NCBI RefSeq assembly: GCF_004801395.1
Contig: NZ_SSOA01000002.1
Location: 372,001 to 436,000, forward strand
DNA from: Gillisella terrae
GTDB lineage: Bacteria > Pseudomonadota > Alphaproteobacteria > Rhizobiales > Rhizobiaceae
Direction: 5' to 3'
Length of the DNA stretch: 64,000 nt
Program-made: the position numbers and the translations under genes
Notes under the pieces: generated by a model
What the model saw: only the letters and a program-made list of their open reading frames with translations
Told to the model about the DNA's origin: nothing
Database searches by the model: none
Shown: positions 48,669 to 57,557 of the stretch, one piece after another
Layout of the letters: every line of letters begins with the position of its first letter
How positions within the stretch are numbered: the first letter of the stretch is position 1

Positions 48669-49040
48669 TCAGGCGTCGCCCAGATAAGTCTTAATTGTTT
48701 CCAGAAATTTTGGAACAGAAATTGGTTTGGAGACGTAAGCTTCACAACCGCCCTGGCGAATGCGCTCTTCATCGCCCTTCATTGCAAAAGCTGTTACCGC
48801 AATCACGGGGATGACATGCAATTCGCTATCCTGCTTCAGCCATTTTGTGACCTCAAGCCCGGAGACCTCAGGCAATTGAATATCCATTAAAATCAGGTCT
48901 GGCTGGTGCTTGCGGGCGAGGTCAAGGGCTTCCATTCCATTGCGCGTTTGGATGGTCTCATAGCCTGACGCCTCAATAAGGTCGCGAAAGAGCTTCATGT
49001 TCAGCTCGTTGTCTTCAACTATCATGACCTTTTTCGGCAT
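48669..49040 (-). CDS. divK: Single-domain response regulator DivK
   Basis: 123 residues, a lone receiver: [20 protein letters not shown], the phosphorylation aspartate in [13 protein letters not shown] (near residue 53), and [15 protein letters not shown]. DivK feeds into the CtrA cell-cycle network through DivJ, PleC and DivL in alphaproteobacteria. The start ATG 49040 is the one used by all close relatives I know; the frame open to 49094 adds random residues. First gene of divK-pleD. Confidence 0.97.
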   Translation of the reverse strand: MPKKVMIVEDNELNMKLFRDLIEASGYETIQTRNGMEALDLARKHQPDLILMDIQLPEVSGLEVTKWLKQDSELHVIPVIAVTAFAMKGDEERIRQGGCEAYVSKPISVPKFLETIKTYLGDA

Positions 49041-49162
49041 TTTCCATCCTTGCCTTCCCAGCGTCCATAGTGGAAGAAGGGTATTAACATTCAAAAAGAC
49101 TCATTCTTTTGCTGGCGGCAGATTAACGCCATTTGGTTTCGAAAAAGGTAATTCGTGACACA

Positions 49163-49471
49163 ATGCGAGACAAGTTATCAGGTAAATCGACCTCAAGTGA
49201 ACACGCCGAGCAAACCGCCATTGCCGTTTTGAGCTGGCTGGCCGGGGAGCCCGACATGCTAGGCCGGTTTCTCTCCCTCACAGGCGTTGAACCCGGCCAG
49301 ATGCGACAGGCCATCAACAATCCCGATTTTCTCGCCGGAATGCTGGACTTTATTGTTCAGCACGAGCCAACCTTGCTTGACTTTTGTGCGGCAAGCCAGT
49401 CTCAACCAGAAGACGTTATGGCCGCATGGAGACACTATACCAAACCGGGTCTGGATTCGGGAGAATATTGA
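49163..49471 (+). CDS. DUF3572 family protein
   Basis: About 102 residues, helical: SSEHAEQTAIAVLSWLAGEP, MLGRFLSLTGVEPGQMRQAI, FLAGMLDFIVQHEPTLLDFC and a C-terminal PEDVMAAWRHY. This is the DUF3572 pattern of alphaproteobacteria, often next to divK; function unknown. ATG 49163 is preferred to an upstream TTG at 49133. The stop TGA shares its last base with the ATG of the next gene (TGATG). Confidence 0.85.
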   Translation: MRDKLSGKSTSSEHAEQTAIAVLSWLAGEPDMLGRFLSLTGVEPGQMRQAINNPDFLAGMLDFIVQHEPTLLDFCAASQSQPEDVMAAWRHYTKPGLDSGEY

Positions 49472-50130
49472 TGGGTGAGATTGTCGATATGAACCACATC
49501 CAATTGTCGGATCGCCCGTTGCTGGTCAGCGATGTCGATGATGTGGTGCTTGAGTTTTTGTATCCTTTCGAATCCTACCTCGCCAGTCTGGGTCATCATC
49601 TGCTGCCCAAATCCTTCCAGCTCACTGGCAATATTGTCTCGCTTGCCGATCAAAAGGCCCTGGAGGCCGATCAGGTCAAGCAAATCCTGCACGATTTCTT
49701 TGATTGCCAAGAGGAATGGCAAAAGCCGTTCGGAGATTCGGTCACCCAGTTGAAGCAAATTGGCACCATGGCTGATATTGTGTTTCTCACCGCCATGCCT
49801 CCCGCCTATACGCTTCAGCGTCGACGTTTGCTTGATCGGCTTGGCCTCGATTTTCCGCTTCTGGCAACCGAAAGCCCTAAAGGCCCGGTGGTCAAGGCGC
49901 TGCATCGCGCGCGCCCGCTGCCGCTGGCCTTTATGGATGACATGGCCCACAACCTGCATTCGGTAGCCGAGCATGCGCCAGATTGCCTGCTGGTGCATAT
50001 CGCCCCGCAATCGGAGATCCATCGCTTCGCGCCCGAAACCGCCCCTCAGGTTATTCGTGCCAACGACTGGAGCAGCGCCTGCACCACGATTATTGCGCAT
50101 TTCAACAGTGCGATGACGCGAGCCTCGTGA
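49471..50130 (+). CDS. HAD-like hydrolase of unknown function
   Basis: 219 residues from ATG 49471, which overlaps the DUF3572 stop. RPLLVSDVDDVVLEFLYPFE carries a D-x-D-D motif like the first HAD motif; IVFLTAMPPAYTLQRRRLLD may be motif II, and LPLAFMDDMAHNLHSVAEH holds the late acidic pair. So a HAD-type phosphatase fold is likely, but the family is inferred and no substrate can be given. Downstream comes a repeat. Confidence 0.7.
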   Translation: MGEIVDMNHIQLSDRPLLVSDVDDVVLEFLYPFESYLASLGHHLLPKSFQLTGNIVSLADQKALEADQVKQILHDFFDCQEEWQKPFGDSVTQLKQIGTMADIVFLTAMPPAYTLQRRRLLDRLGLDFPLLATESPKGPVVKALHRARPLPLAFMDDMAHNLHSVAEHAPDCLLVHIAPQSEIHRFAPETAPQVIRANDWSSACTTIIAHFNSAMTRAS

Positions 50131-50190
50131 TGCCGAAATAAGCCTCTCAAGAAGGCTGAAATGCAGCTTGCGTGGCAAAGATGCAGGTAT

Positions 50191-50294
50191 TACAGCGCCG
50201 TGCGCCATATATGGCGCACAAAGGTTCGCTGTAGCTCTTTAAATCTACTGCATAATTCCTCAAATCGATTCCGATTTGAGGAATTATGCAGTAG
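50191..50294. repeat. Two-palindrome intergenic repeat (family A), complete
   Basis: This is the best copy of the unit in the window. Palindrome 1 (50191-50233) has TACAGCG/CGCTGTA ends around TGCGCCATATATGGCGCA. Palindrome 2 (50247-50293) reads ACTGCATAATTCCTCAAATC and its inverted copy. It lies between the HAD gene and dinB and may include part of the dinB leader. Confidence 0.85.
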
Positions 50295-50338
50295 TGTGCA
50301 AATGTTCAACTTATGTTCCGTCCATTATGCACAACACC

Positions 50339-51634
50339 ATGCCATCACATTCGGGATTTTGCCGCGACTGTCTGAAGCTTCAGCCTCCAGACAGAAAAAG
50401 GTGCTCGGCCTGCGGCAGCCCACGTCTTGTTTACCACAGGGAACTGTTCGAACTCACTTTGGCCCATGTCGATTGTGATGCGTTCTATGCCTCGGTGGAA
50501 AAACGCGACAATCCCGATTTGATCGATAAACCATTGATTATTGGCGGCGGCAAACGAGGTGTTGTTTCCACCGCCTGTTACATTGCCCGCATCCACGGTG
50601 TGCGCTCCGCCATGCCGATGTTCAAGGCGCTGGAGGCCTGCCCCCAGGCGGTTGTCATTCCGCCCAATATGGAAAAATATGCCAAAGTTGGCCGCGAGGT
50701 CCGTGCCATGATGGAGGAGTTGACACCACTCGTGCAGCCCCTCTCTATCGATGAGGCCTTTCTGGAGCTGCGCGGCACAGAAAAGCTGCATCATGCGCCC
50801 GCCGCTCTTGTGCTTGCGCGATTTGCCAGACGGGTTGAAGCGGAAATCGGTATTACCATTTCGGTTGGCCTTTCCTATTGCAAGTTTTTGGCAAAAGTGG
50901 CCTCTGATTTGCAAAAGCCGCGCGGCTTTTCTGTGCTGGGCAAAGAAGAGGCCATGGCGTTTCTGGCTCCCCGCCCCGTCACCATCATTTGGGGCGTTGG
51001 CAAAGCGCTTGCCGCCACACTGGAGCAAGATGGTATTCGCACGGTCGGCCAGCTTCAAACCATGGAAGAAAGTGATCTGATGCGCCGCTATGGCGTGATG
51101 GGCCAGCGGCTGGCGCGGCTGGCGCGCGGCAACGATGACCGGGAGGTTCACACCACCGACATTGCCAAAAGCATCTCCGCCGAAACCACATTTTCAAACA
51201 ACATCTCACGCCCTGACGAGCTGATTGCCCATTTGCGCGCCCTATCTGAAAAAGTAGCGTGGCGACTGAAGAAAGAAGCTACGGCGGGTTACACAATAGT
51301 GCTCAAGCTGAAAACCGCAGACTTCAAGCTGCGCACCCGCAACCGCAGGCTCGATGATCCAACAATGCTGGCGGATAAAATTTTCCGCACCGGCTTGCAA
51401 TTGCTGGAAAAGGAAACCGACGGGACAAAATTTCGCCTGATCGGCATTGGCGTCAGTGATTTTGCTGATCCCGCCCTTGCTGATCCGCCGGATCTGGTGG
51501 ATGAAAGCGCAACACGCCGGGCCAAGGCCGAGGCGGCTATGGACCTGCTGCGCAATAAATTTGGCAAGGGCATGGTGGAAACCGGCTTCACCTTCCAACC
51601 GCGCCCGCCGTCCGGCCCGATCAAGAAGTCTTGA
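50339..51634 (+). CDS. dinB: DNA polymerase IV
   Basis: A Y-family error-prone polymerase for damage bypass. About 431 residues with an N-terminal zinc-ribbon-like extension ([20 protein letters not shown]) typical of the rhizobial form. The palm motifs are [18 protein letters not shown] and [11 protein letters not shown] (catalytic acids), then [20 protein letters not shown] and a helix-hairpin-helix region ([20 protein letters not shown]). ATG 50339 or 50327 is the likely start; the longer frame from 50276 would begin inside the repeat and is unlikely. Confidence 0.93.
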   Translation: MPSHSGFCRDCLKLQPPDRKRCSACGSPRLVYHRELFELTLAHVDCDAFYASVEKRDNPDLIDKPLIIGGGKRGVVSTACYIARIHGVRSAMPMFKALEACPQAVVIPPNMEKYAKVGREVRAMMEELTPLVQPLSIDEAFLELRGTEKLHHAPAALVLARFARRVEAEIGITISVGLSYCKFLAKVASDLQKPRGFSVLGKEEAMAFLAPRPVTIIWGVGKALAATLEQDGIRTVGQLQTMEESDLMRRYGVMGQRLARLARGNDDREVHTTDIAKSISAETTFSNNISRPDELIAHLRALSEKVAWRLKKEATAGYTIVLKLKTADFKLRTRNRRLDDPTMLADKIFRTGLQLLEKETDGTKFRLIGIGVSDFADPALADPPDLVDESATRRAKAEAAMDLLRNKFGKGMVETGFTFQPRPPSGPIKKS

Positions 51635-51714
51635 TCACCTCTCAGTGCCCTGAAGAAACGGTCCGTTAAATTTAACAGCGTAATTTAAGCTCTCGTTTTG
51701 CGTTTGAGGGCACC

Positions 51715-52965
51715 ATGATGGTCCGCACCATATTTCCGTTGATGTTTATCTCTGCAACCATGCTGGCAATGCCCGCTTTGGCGCAAGGTGAAAATCACCT
51801 GCAAATCATTGTTTCCAAACAACAACAAACGCTTTCGGTTTATGATGGCAACACCGTTATTGCCACCTCGCGCGTCTCAACCGGCAAAGAGGGTCACACC
51901 ACTCCGTCGGGCATTTTTTCAATCATTCAGAAAGCCAAATATCACGAATCGAACCTGTATTCGAACGCACCCATGCCCTGGATGCAGCGCATTACATGGT
52001 CGGGCGTGGCATTGCACGAATCGAGCAGCGTGCCAAATCGCCCTGCTTCTCATGGCTGTGTGCGGCTTCCTGCCGAATTTGCGCGCAAGCTTTATGGCAT
52101 GACCACGTTGGGTGCCCAGGTGATTATCACCGATGCGCCAGTGGTGCCGTTTGCTATTCAGCATCCGTTTCTGTTCGCCCCCGCCCATCAGCAGGATCAG
52201 CCGCAATTGCTGTCAGACGCCAAATTGCGCGGCGCGGATGTTGCGCCGGGCAAAAAGCCCATTGAAGTGGCAATGATTGATCTGCCTGCCGCCAAGGCGG
52301 CACCATCCCCCATTAATCCATCGCCCTTGCGAATCCTTATCACTTACCGTGACGAGCAGCAGACCATACGCGATGCGCAGGCCCTGCTACAGGAGCTTGG
52401 ATTTGATACAGGCGGTATTGATGGACAAACAGGAACACTGACCCGCGAGGCCATCAAGGGGTTCAAACGCTGGAAGTCGCTCAACCCAAAAGGCCGCCTG
52501 ATAACACCTGAATTTATGGCCGCGCTCTACCAAAGCGCCAACAAACCCATGCCTCCTCGCGGCCATCTCTATGTGCGGCAGGATTTCAAACCACTGTTTG
52601 ATGCACCGGTAAAAATTGCCCAACCCGACCAGCCGCTTGGCACGTTCTTTCTGGTTGCCACAGCCATTGACCAAAAAACGGGAAATGCGACATGGCAGGC
52701 GCTGACACTGGATGATGCCCGCAGCCAGACCGACGACACAACATCCATCGTCACAATTCATCGCCACGATGACAATAAGCCAGCCAGCGAGCAAAGCAGC
52801 ATCAATGCAGTTCTTGATCGGATCTCACTTGAGCCGACGACGAGAGCACGAATTGAAACGGCAATGACAGCAGGCACGTCTTTGACCATCACCGATCAAG
52901 GCGTCGGCCCAGAGACCAGCGACGGAACGGATTTCATCACCATCATCCCCCCCAAAAATCGCTAG
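51715..52965 (+). CDS. L,D-transpeptidase (YkuD) with peptidoglycan-binding domain
   Basis: 416 residues, exported (signal peptide ends PALAQG near residue 24). The YkuD domain has the catalytic signature HESSSVPNRPASHGCVRLP with cysteine in SHGCVR (near residue 114). A low-complexity linker follows, then a peptidoglycan-binding_1-like helix set (RDAQALLQELGFDTGGIDGQ, TREAIKGFKRWKSL). It should form 3-3 crosslinks or anchor proteins to peptidoglycan; 3-3 crosslinks are abundant in rhizobial walls. It has no operon partner. Confidence 0.9.
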   Translation: MMVRTIFPLMFISATMLAMPALAQGENHLQIIVSKQQQTLSVYDGNTVIATSRVSTGKEGHTTPSGIFSIIQKAKYHESNLYSNAPMPWMQRITWSGVALHESSSVPNRPASHGCVRLPAEFARKLYGMTTLGAQVIITDAPVVPFAIQHPFLFAPAHQQDQPQLLSDAKLRGADVAPGKKPIEVAMIDLPAAKAAPSPINPSPLRILITYRDEQQTIRDAQALLQELGFDTGGIDGQTGTLTREAIKGFKRWKSLNPKGRLITPEFMAALYQSANKPMPPRGHLYVRQDFKPLFDAPVKIAQPDQPLGTFFLVATAIDQKTGNATWQALTLDDARSQTDDTTSIVTIHRHDDNKPASEQSSINAVLDRISLEPTTRARIETAMTAGTSLTITDQGVGPETSDGTDFITIIPPKNR

Positions 52966-52990
52966 AAATTCTAAACTTTGCGTGTGTCAC

Positions 52991-53097
52991 GCGTTACACC
53001 GCCGTGCACTATTCATGTCGCACGGTGCTGTAACGCGTTTAATCTGCTGCATAATTTCCTGCCTAAATCGATCCCGATTTAAGGAATTATGCAGTAG
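52991..53097. repeat. Two-palindrome intergenic repeat (family A), complete
   Basis: Palindrome 1 (52991-53036) has GCGTTACA/TGTAACGC ends; palindrome 2 (53047-53094) is the CTGCATAATTT/AATTATGCAG unit. It fills most of the 149 bp between the convergent L,D-transpeptidase and dnaE genes, where it could serve as a terminator. Confidence 0.85.
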
Positions 53098-53114
53098 GGA
53101 CTGTGCAAGAGGGC

Positions 53115-56100
53115 TTACACAAGTTCCACATCAACCACGCCGGGGGCAGAGCGCATGGCGGCCGCGATTTCCGGTGTAATGCGATAGCGTTGATTAAGCT
53201 CAACTTCGATCTCACGGCGGCCATCCTCCTTGATCACCACAAAGGATACCAAACCGTCTCCCTTGGTATTGAGATGGGCTGCCAAAGCCCTGAGCGGTCC
53301 TGAATCACGAAGATAGACTCTGAGCGTCTTTTGCATTTGCAAAGACTTCTCTTCCAGCGACTGTGCTGTCTGGATGCGCAGACCAATGCCCTCCGGCCGC
53401 TCTTCCGCCGCAACCGTGATGACCAGCGACTTGCCCGATTCCAGCAAATCCCGGTACTGGTTCAACCCTTCAGAAAAGAGAACCGCCTCAAACTGGCCGG
53501 TGGCATCGGAAAAGGTCACGATACCCATTTTATTGCCGGTGCGGGTCTTGCGTTCCTGCTTGGAGATCACCGTGCCAGCCAGACGCCCGGCCGTCGCCCC
53601 CTGTTTGACCGCTTGCGAGAAGTCGGCAAAATTCTGCACCCGCATTTTTTCAAGCAGCGGCTTATAGGTATCAAGCGGATGGGCCGAGAGGTAAAACCCC
53701 AGAACCTGAAACTCGCGCATCAGCTTTTCTGAGGGCAGCCAAGGGGTGTAGGTCGGCAGAGAAATACGCTCTGGTCCCGTTGCCCCGCCCGCACCAAACA
53801 TGTCGGATTGGCCGCTCACGGCATTTTCCTGGGCGCGTTGGGCAAAGCCGATAATCCGATCCATGCCCGCAATCAATTCAGCACGGTCACGGCCAAAGCA
53901 ATCGAAGGCTCCAGCAAAAATCAAACCTTCGAAAACGCGGCGATTGATCTGCTTTGGATCAATACGCACACAGAAATCCTCCAGATCAGCAAATGGCACA
54001 TCGCCGCGCACCGCCACAATATGCTCCACGGCAGCATCACCCACGCCTTTAAGCGCAGCCAGCGAATAATAAATCCGGTTTGGACCCGTCTGAAAATGCC
54101 GGAACGATGTTTGAACAGATGGCGGCACCACCTCTATGCCAAGACGGCCGGCATCCTGGCGGAAATCCACCAGCTTTTCGGTGTTGGCCATATCCAGCGT
54201 CATGGAGGCCGCGAGAAACTCAACCGGATAATGGGCCTTCATATAGGCCGTCTGGTAGGACACAATCGCGTAGGCCGCTGCGTGCGATTTATTGAAACCG
54301 TAATTGGCAAACTTGGCCAGCAGGTCAAAAATATTATCGGCCTGCGGCTTGCCGACACCATTTTTCACGGCCCCATCAACAAAACGGGCCCGCTGCTTAT
54401 CCATCTCCTCTTTGATCTTCTTACCCATGGCGCGGCGCAAAAGATCGGCTTCGCCGAGCGAATAGCCCGACAAAACCTGCGCCACCTGCATAACCTGCTC
54501 CTGATAAACGATAACGCCCTGCGTTTCTTTCAGCAGATAGTCGATGGTCGGATGGATCGATTCAATCTCTTCCTCGCCATGTTTGCGGGCATTATAGACA
54601 GGAATATTTTCCATAGGACCAGGACGATAGAGCGCAACCAGCGCAATAATATCCTCAATACAGTCAGGGCGCATACCAATCAGCGCCTTGCGCATCCCGG
54701 CACTTTCCACCTGAAACACGCCCACTGTCTCACCACGCGAGAGCATCTGATAGGTCAATTCATCATCCAGCGGGATGGTGGCCAAATCGATCTCAATGTC
54801 GCGCAACCGGCAAAAATCCACCGCCGTCTTCAAAACTGTGAGGGTCTTCAAACCCAAAAAGTCGAATTTAACCAGGCCCGCCTGTTCAACCCATTTCATG
54901 TTGAATTGGGTCACGGGCATGTCGGATCGCGGATCGCGATACATCGGCACCAGTTTCGACAAGGGGCGGTCACCAATCACGATACCGGCGGCGTGGGTAG
55001 AAGCGTGGCGATAAAGACCTTCAATCTTCTGGGCGATATCGAGCAAGCGGCCAACGACCGGCTCTTTATCAATTTCCTCCTGAAATTTCGGCTCTTCTTC
55101 GATTGCTTTCGACAAAGGAGTCGGATTGGCGGGATTGTTCGGCACCAGCTTACAAATCCGGTCAACCTGACCATAGGGCATTTCCAGCACACGGCCCACG
55201 TCGCGCAATGCCGCGCGCGCCTGCAACGATCCAAAGGTGATGATCTGTGCCACCTGCTCGCGCCCATATTTGCGCTGAACATAGCGGATCACCTCTTCGC
55301 GGCGATCCTGACAGAAATCGATATCAAAGTCCGGCATCGACACGCGCTCCGGATTAAGAAAGCGCTCGAACAGCAGCGAGAAACGAAGGGGATCAACGTC
55401 AGTAATGGTCAACGCATAGGCGACAAGCGAACCCGCACCAGAACCACGACCTGGCCCAACGGGAATATCCTGTTGCTTCGCCCATTTGATAAAGTCCGCA
55501 ACGATCAGAAAGTAGCCCGGAAACTTCATGCGCTCGATAACACCAAGCTCGAAGTCAAGGCGTTCGCGGTAGTCCTTCTCCTCATAGCCCGGCGCCATGC
55601 CAAGCTTTGCCAGTCGGTCGTCCAATCCCTCAATTGCCTGACGGCGCAATTCTGCCGACTCGGCGCGTTCAGCCTCTTCCGGGTCATCGCTCGCGCCCGT
55701 AAACCGCGGGAGAATAGGTCCGCGTGTATCAAGCACGAAGGAGCAGCGGCTGGCGATTTCAACGGAATTATCCAGCGCCTCCGGCAAATCCTTGAAAAGC
55801 GCCTGCATCTCCGCGCGGCTTTTCAAATAATGATCCGGTGTTAATCGAAAGCGCCTGTCATCCGACACAATGGCGTTGTGCGCCACAGCCATCAATGCAT
55901 CATGGGCATCGTAATCATCGCGCGACGGGAAAAATGCCTCATTGGTGGCAACCAATGGAATGTCATGCTCATAGGCCAGTGACACCATGCGGCTCTCATG
56001 CAGCCTGTCATAGCCCTGATGGCGCTGCAATTCGATATAAAGGCGATCCCCAAACAGCCGCTTTAACGTCAAAAGCCGTGCCAAAGCCTGAGCCTGATGC

Positions 56101-56606
56101 TCACTCTTGACCATGAGATCGACAGGTCCGCCAGAAGCGCCCGTCAGGGCAATCAAGCCATCGGTTCCGATTTCATCCAGCCAGGATGCGGTAATATGCA
56201 CGGCATGGGTGCTATCGCCCTGCAAATAGGCCCGACTGACCAGATCCACCAGCCGCTCATAGCCTGCGGAACTGGCGGCCAGCAAAACAATGGCAGGGTA
56301 TTTTTCCAGGCCGCCGTTGCCGCGCTTTTCATCCACGGCATCTTCCATATCAATCGAAAGCTGGCAGCCAATGATGGGCTGGAGACCATCACCAAGCGCT
56401 TTTTGAGAAAACTCAAGCGCGACAAACAGGTTATTGGTGTCGGTGATGGCAATGGCTGGCTGATTGTCGGCCACAGCCTTGCCCAAAATCTTCTTGAGCG
56501 GCAACGCGCCTTCCAACAGGGAATAGGCCGAATGCACCCGAAGATGCACAAATCCCGGACCTGCAACCGGCTCCTTTGCCTGACGATCGGCATTGAGGTC
56601 GCTCAT
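53115..56606 (-). CDS. dnaE: DNA polymerase III subunit alpha
   Basis: This is the replicative polymerase. 1163 residues from ATG 56606 (MSDLNADRQAKEPVAGPGFV). PHP domain at the N-terminus (FVHLRVHSAYSLLEGALPLK), polymerase core with PGRGSGAGSLVAYAL, PDFDIDFCQDRREEVIRYVQ (catalytic aspartates), RHASTHAAGIVI and GYSLGEADLLRRAMGKK, then an HhH region and an OB domain (AGTVISKQERKTRTGNKMGI). It is the DnaE1 type. The frame open to 56654 adds 16 unlikely residues. Repeats flank both ends. Confidence 0.97.
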   Translation of the reverse strand: MSDLNADRQAKEPVAGPGFVHLRVHSAYSLLEGALPLKKILGKAVADNQPAIAITDTNNLFVALEFSQKALGDGLQPIIGCQLSIDMEDAVDEKRGNGGLEKYPAIVLLAASSAGYERLVDLVSRAYLQGDSTHAVHITASWLDEIGTDGLIALTGASGGPVDLMVKSEHQAQALARLLTLKRLFGDRLYIELQRHQGYDRLHESRMVSLAYEHDIPLVATNEAFFPSRDDYDAHDALMAVAHNAIVSDDRRFRLTPDHYLKSRAEMQALFKDLPEALDNSVEIASRCSFVLDTRGPILPRFTGASDDPEEAERAESAELRRQAIEGLDDRLAKLGMAPGYEEKDYRERLDFELGVIERMKFPGYFLIVADFIKWAKQQDIPVGPGRGSGAGSLVAYALTITDVDPLRFSLLFERFLNPERVSMPDFDIDFCQDRREEVIRYVQRKYGREQVAQIITFGSLQARAALRDVGRVLEMPYGQVDRICKLVPNNPANPTPLSKAIEEEPKFQEEIDKEPVVGRLLDIAQKIEGLYRHASTHAAGIVIGDRPLSKLVPMYRDPRSDMPVTQFNMKWVEQAGLVKFDFLGLKTLTVLKTAVDFCRLRDIEIDLATIPLDDELTYQMLSRGETVGVFQVESAGMRKALIGMRPDCIEDIIALVALYRPGPMENIPVYNARKHGEEEIESIHPTIDYLLKETQGVIVYQEQVMQVAQVLSGYSLGEADLLRRAMGKKIKEEMDKQRARFVDGAVKNGVGKPQADNIFDLLAKFANYGFNKSHAAAYAIVSYQTAYMKAHYPVEFLAASMTLDMANTEKLVDFRQDAGRLGIEVVPPSVQTSFRHFQTGPNRIYYSLAALKGVGDAAVEHIVAVRGDVPFADLEDFCVRIDPKQINRRVFEGLIFAGAFDCFGRDRAELIAGMDRIIGFAQRAQENAVSGQSDMFGAGGATGPERISLPTYTPWLPSEKLMREFQVLGFYLSAHPLDTYKPLLEKMRVQNFADFSQAVKQGATAGRLAGTVISKQERKTRTGNKMGIVTFSDATGQFEAVLFSEGLNQYRDLLESGKSLVITVAAEERPEGIGLRIQTAQSLEEKSLQMQKTLRVYLRDSGPLRALAAHLNTKGDGLVSFVVIKEDGRREIEVELNQRYRITPEIAAAMRSAPGVVDVELV

Positions 56607-56880
56607 TGGCTCAGTCCTACTCTCATCAATCTGGATAGAAACGCAGGCAGACACTGCACTGCTTATGGTGCCAATATTTTAACGGTTGAGACTATCTTGT
56701 CCAGCCGACAAACGAGACCTCAAGGCGTCTTCCCAAACTTAAAACCATCTTGAAAACGCCTACCCAGCCCTACCGAAAAAACAAAATCAAACAGAGCGTT
56801 TGTCAGGTGAAATCCGACAACAACGATTGCAAGACCATCGCACCGAAAAACAGCGGCCGCGTTGCTCGAAGATGCTCACG

Positions 56881-56976
56881 GCATAATTCCTCAAATAGGA
56901 ATCAATTCAGGAATCATGCAGTCGATTGAAAATCGTTCCAGCGTCCTGTGTGCACGACGTGCGGCAAACAGTGCTT
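56881..56976. repeat. Degenerate two-palindrome repeat (family A)
   Basis: GCATAATTCCTCAAATAGGA with a diverged right arm (GGAATCATGCAG) is followed by CAGCGTCCTGTGTGCACGAC, a decayed palindrome 1. The order is palindrome 2 then 1, so this copy is inverted relative to the copy at 50191. It lies between dnaE and the 28-codon gene. Confidence 0.6.
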
Positions 56977-56984
56977 TAACGCCT

Positions 56985-57071
56985 TCAAAACGCAAGGGCC
57001 AACAAGGATAGGCTGGCGATGAAAACGGACAGGGAAGCGAATGCGGCGATGTCTTGCAAAATATCAGTCAT
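56985..57071 (-). CDS. 28-residue hydrophobic membrane peptide
   Basis: ATG 57071 has AGGAG 6 nt upstream (57078-57082) and a promoter-like pair before that. The peptide begins MTDILQDIAAFASLSVFIAS and continues LSLLALAF to a TGA at 56985. It has a short polar head and about 20 hydrophobic residues, so it should span the inner membrane once. No family is known to me. It could be a stand-alone regulator of a membrane complex, comparable in size to the 29-residue Caulobacter division inhibitor SidA, but the sequences cannot be compared here. The coding call rests on the start signals and the amphipathic layout. Confidence 0.6.
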   Translation of the reverse strand: MTDILQDIAAFASLSVFIASLSLLALAF

Positions 57072-57092
57072 GGCTCACTCCTAATCTCTTTA

Positions 57093-57128
57093 TGTTTTTA
57101 TTTTGTTCTCTCTTTGTATCAAAGTCAA
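57093..57128 (-). promoter_or_regulatory. Promoter of the 28-residue peptide gene
   Basis: On the minus strand TTGACT (57123-57128) and CAAAAT (57100-57105) are 17 nt apart. A GAAC-N7-AAAC element (57094-57108), one mismatch from the alphaproteobacterial LexA direct repeat, overlaps the -10 hexamer; this may be chance in AT-rich DNA. Confidence 0.5.
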
Positions 57129-57315
57129 CCCAAATTCGATTCTGAAATAGTCAGGAAAATTGAAGCTTGTCGTTGCGTGTTCCGATCATGTCGGGCTGGT
57201 ATGGCAAGGACGTCGATCATGCCATAGTCTGGCAGCGTGCCACGCACACTCTTTGCGAGGCCAAATTTCAGGGCCACATTTCAAGGTCAGATTTCAAACT
57301 GAGGCAAATTCACGA

Positions 57316-57555
57316 CTGCATAATTCCTTAAATCGGAATCGATTTAAGGAGAAAATTATGCAGCAGATTTAAAGTGTTACAGCGTCCTTTGTGCGCCATA
57401 TTTGGCGCACGGCGCTGTAAGGAATTATGCAGCAGATTAAAACTGTTACAGCGCCGTGCGCTCAATTTTGCGCACGGCGCTGTAGTCGCACCGAAAAGGG
57501 GCTATCCCCGGCTTTTACTGCACCCTGCGCCAAAATGTGACGCACGATGCAGTCG
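57316..57555. repeat. Composite of family A palindromes
   Basis: The order is: palindrome 2 (57316-57363), palindrome 1 (57377-57420), the right half of palindrome 2 (57421-57435), a second palindrome 1 (57446-57484), and a diverged ACTGCA/TGCAGT palindrome (57515-57552) that ends 5 nt from the chemoreceptor stop codon. It looks like two units joined or partly duplicated. Confidence 0.8.
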
Positions 57556-57557
57556 TG

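Noticed and set aside
49081-49135. TTAAC half-sites in the divK promoter region
   Set aside because: Two half-sites without a partner at N7 spacing do not make a full CtrA site.
53808-55844. 678-codon plus-strand frame opposite dnaE
   Set aside because: Antisense of a clear DnaE core; the residues are rich in R, H, N and Q and carry no motif.
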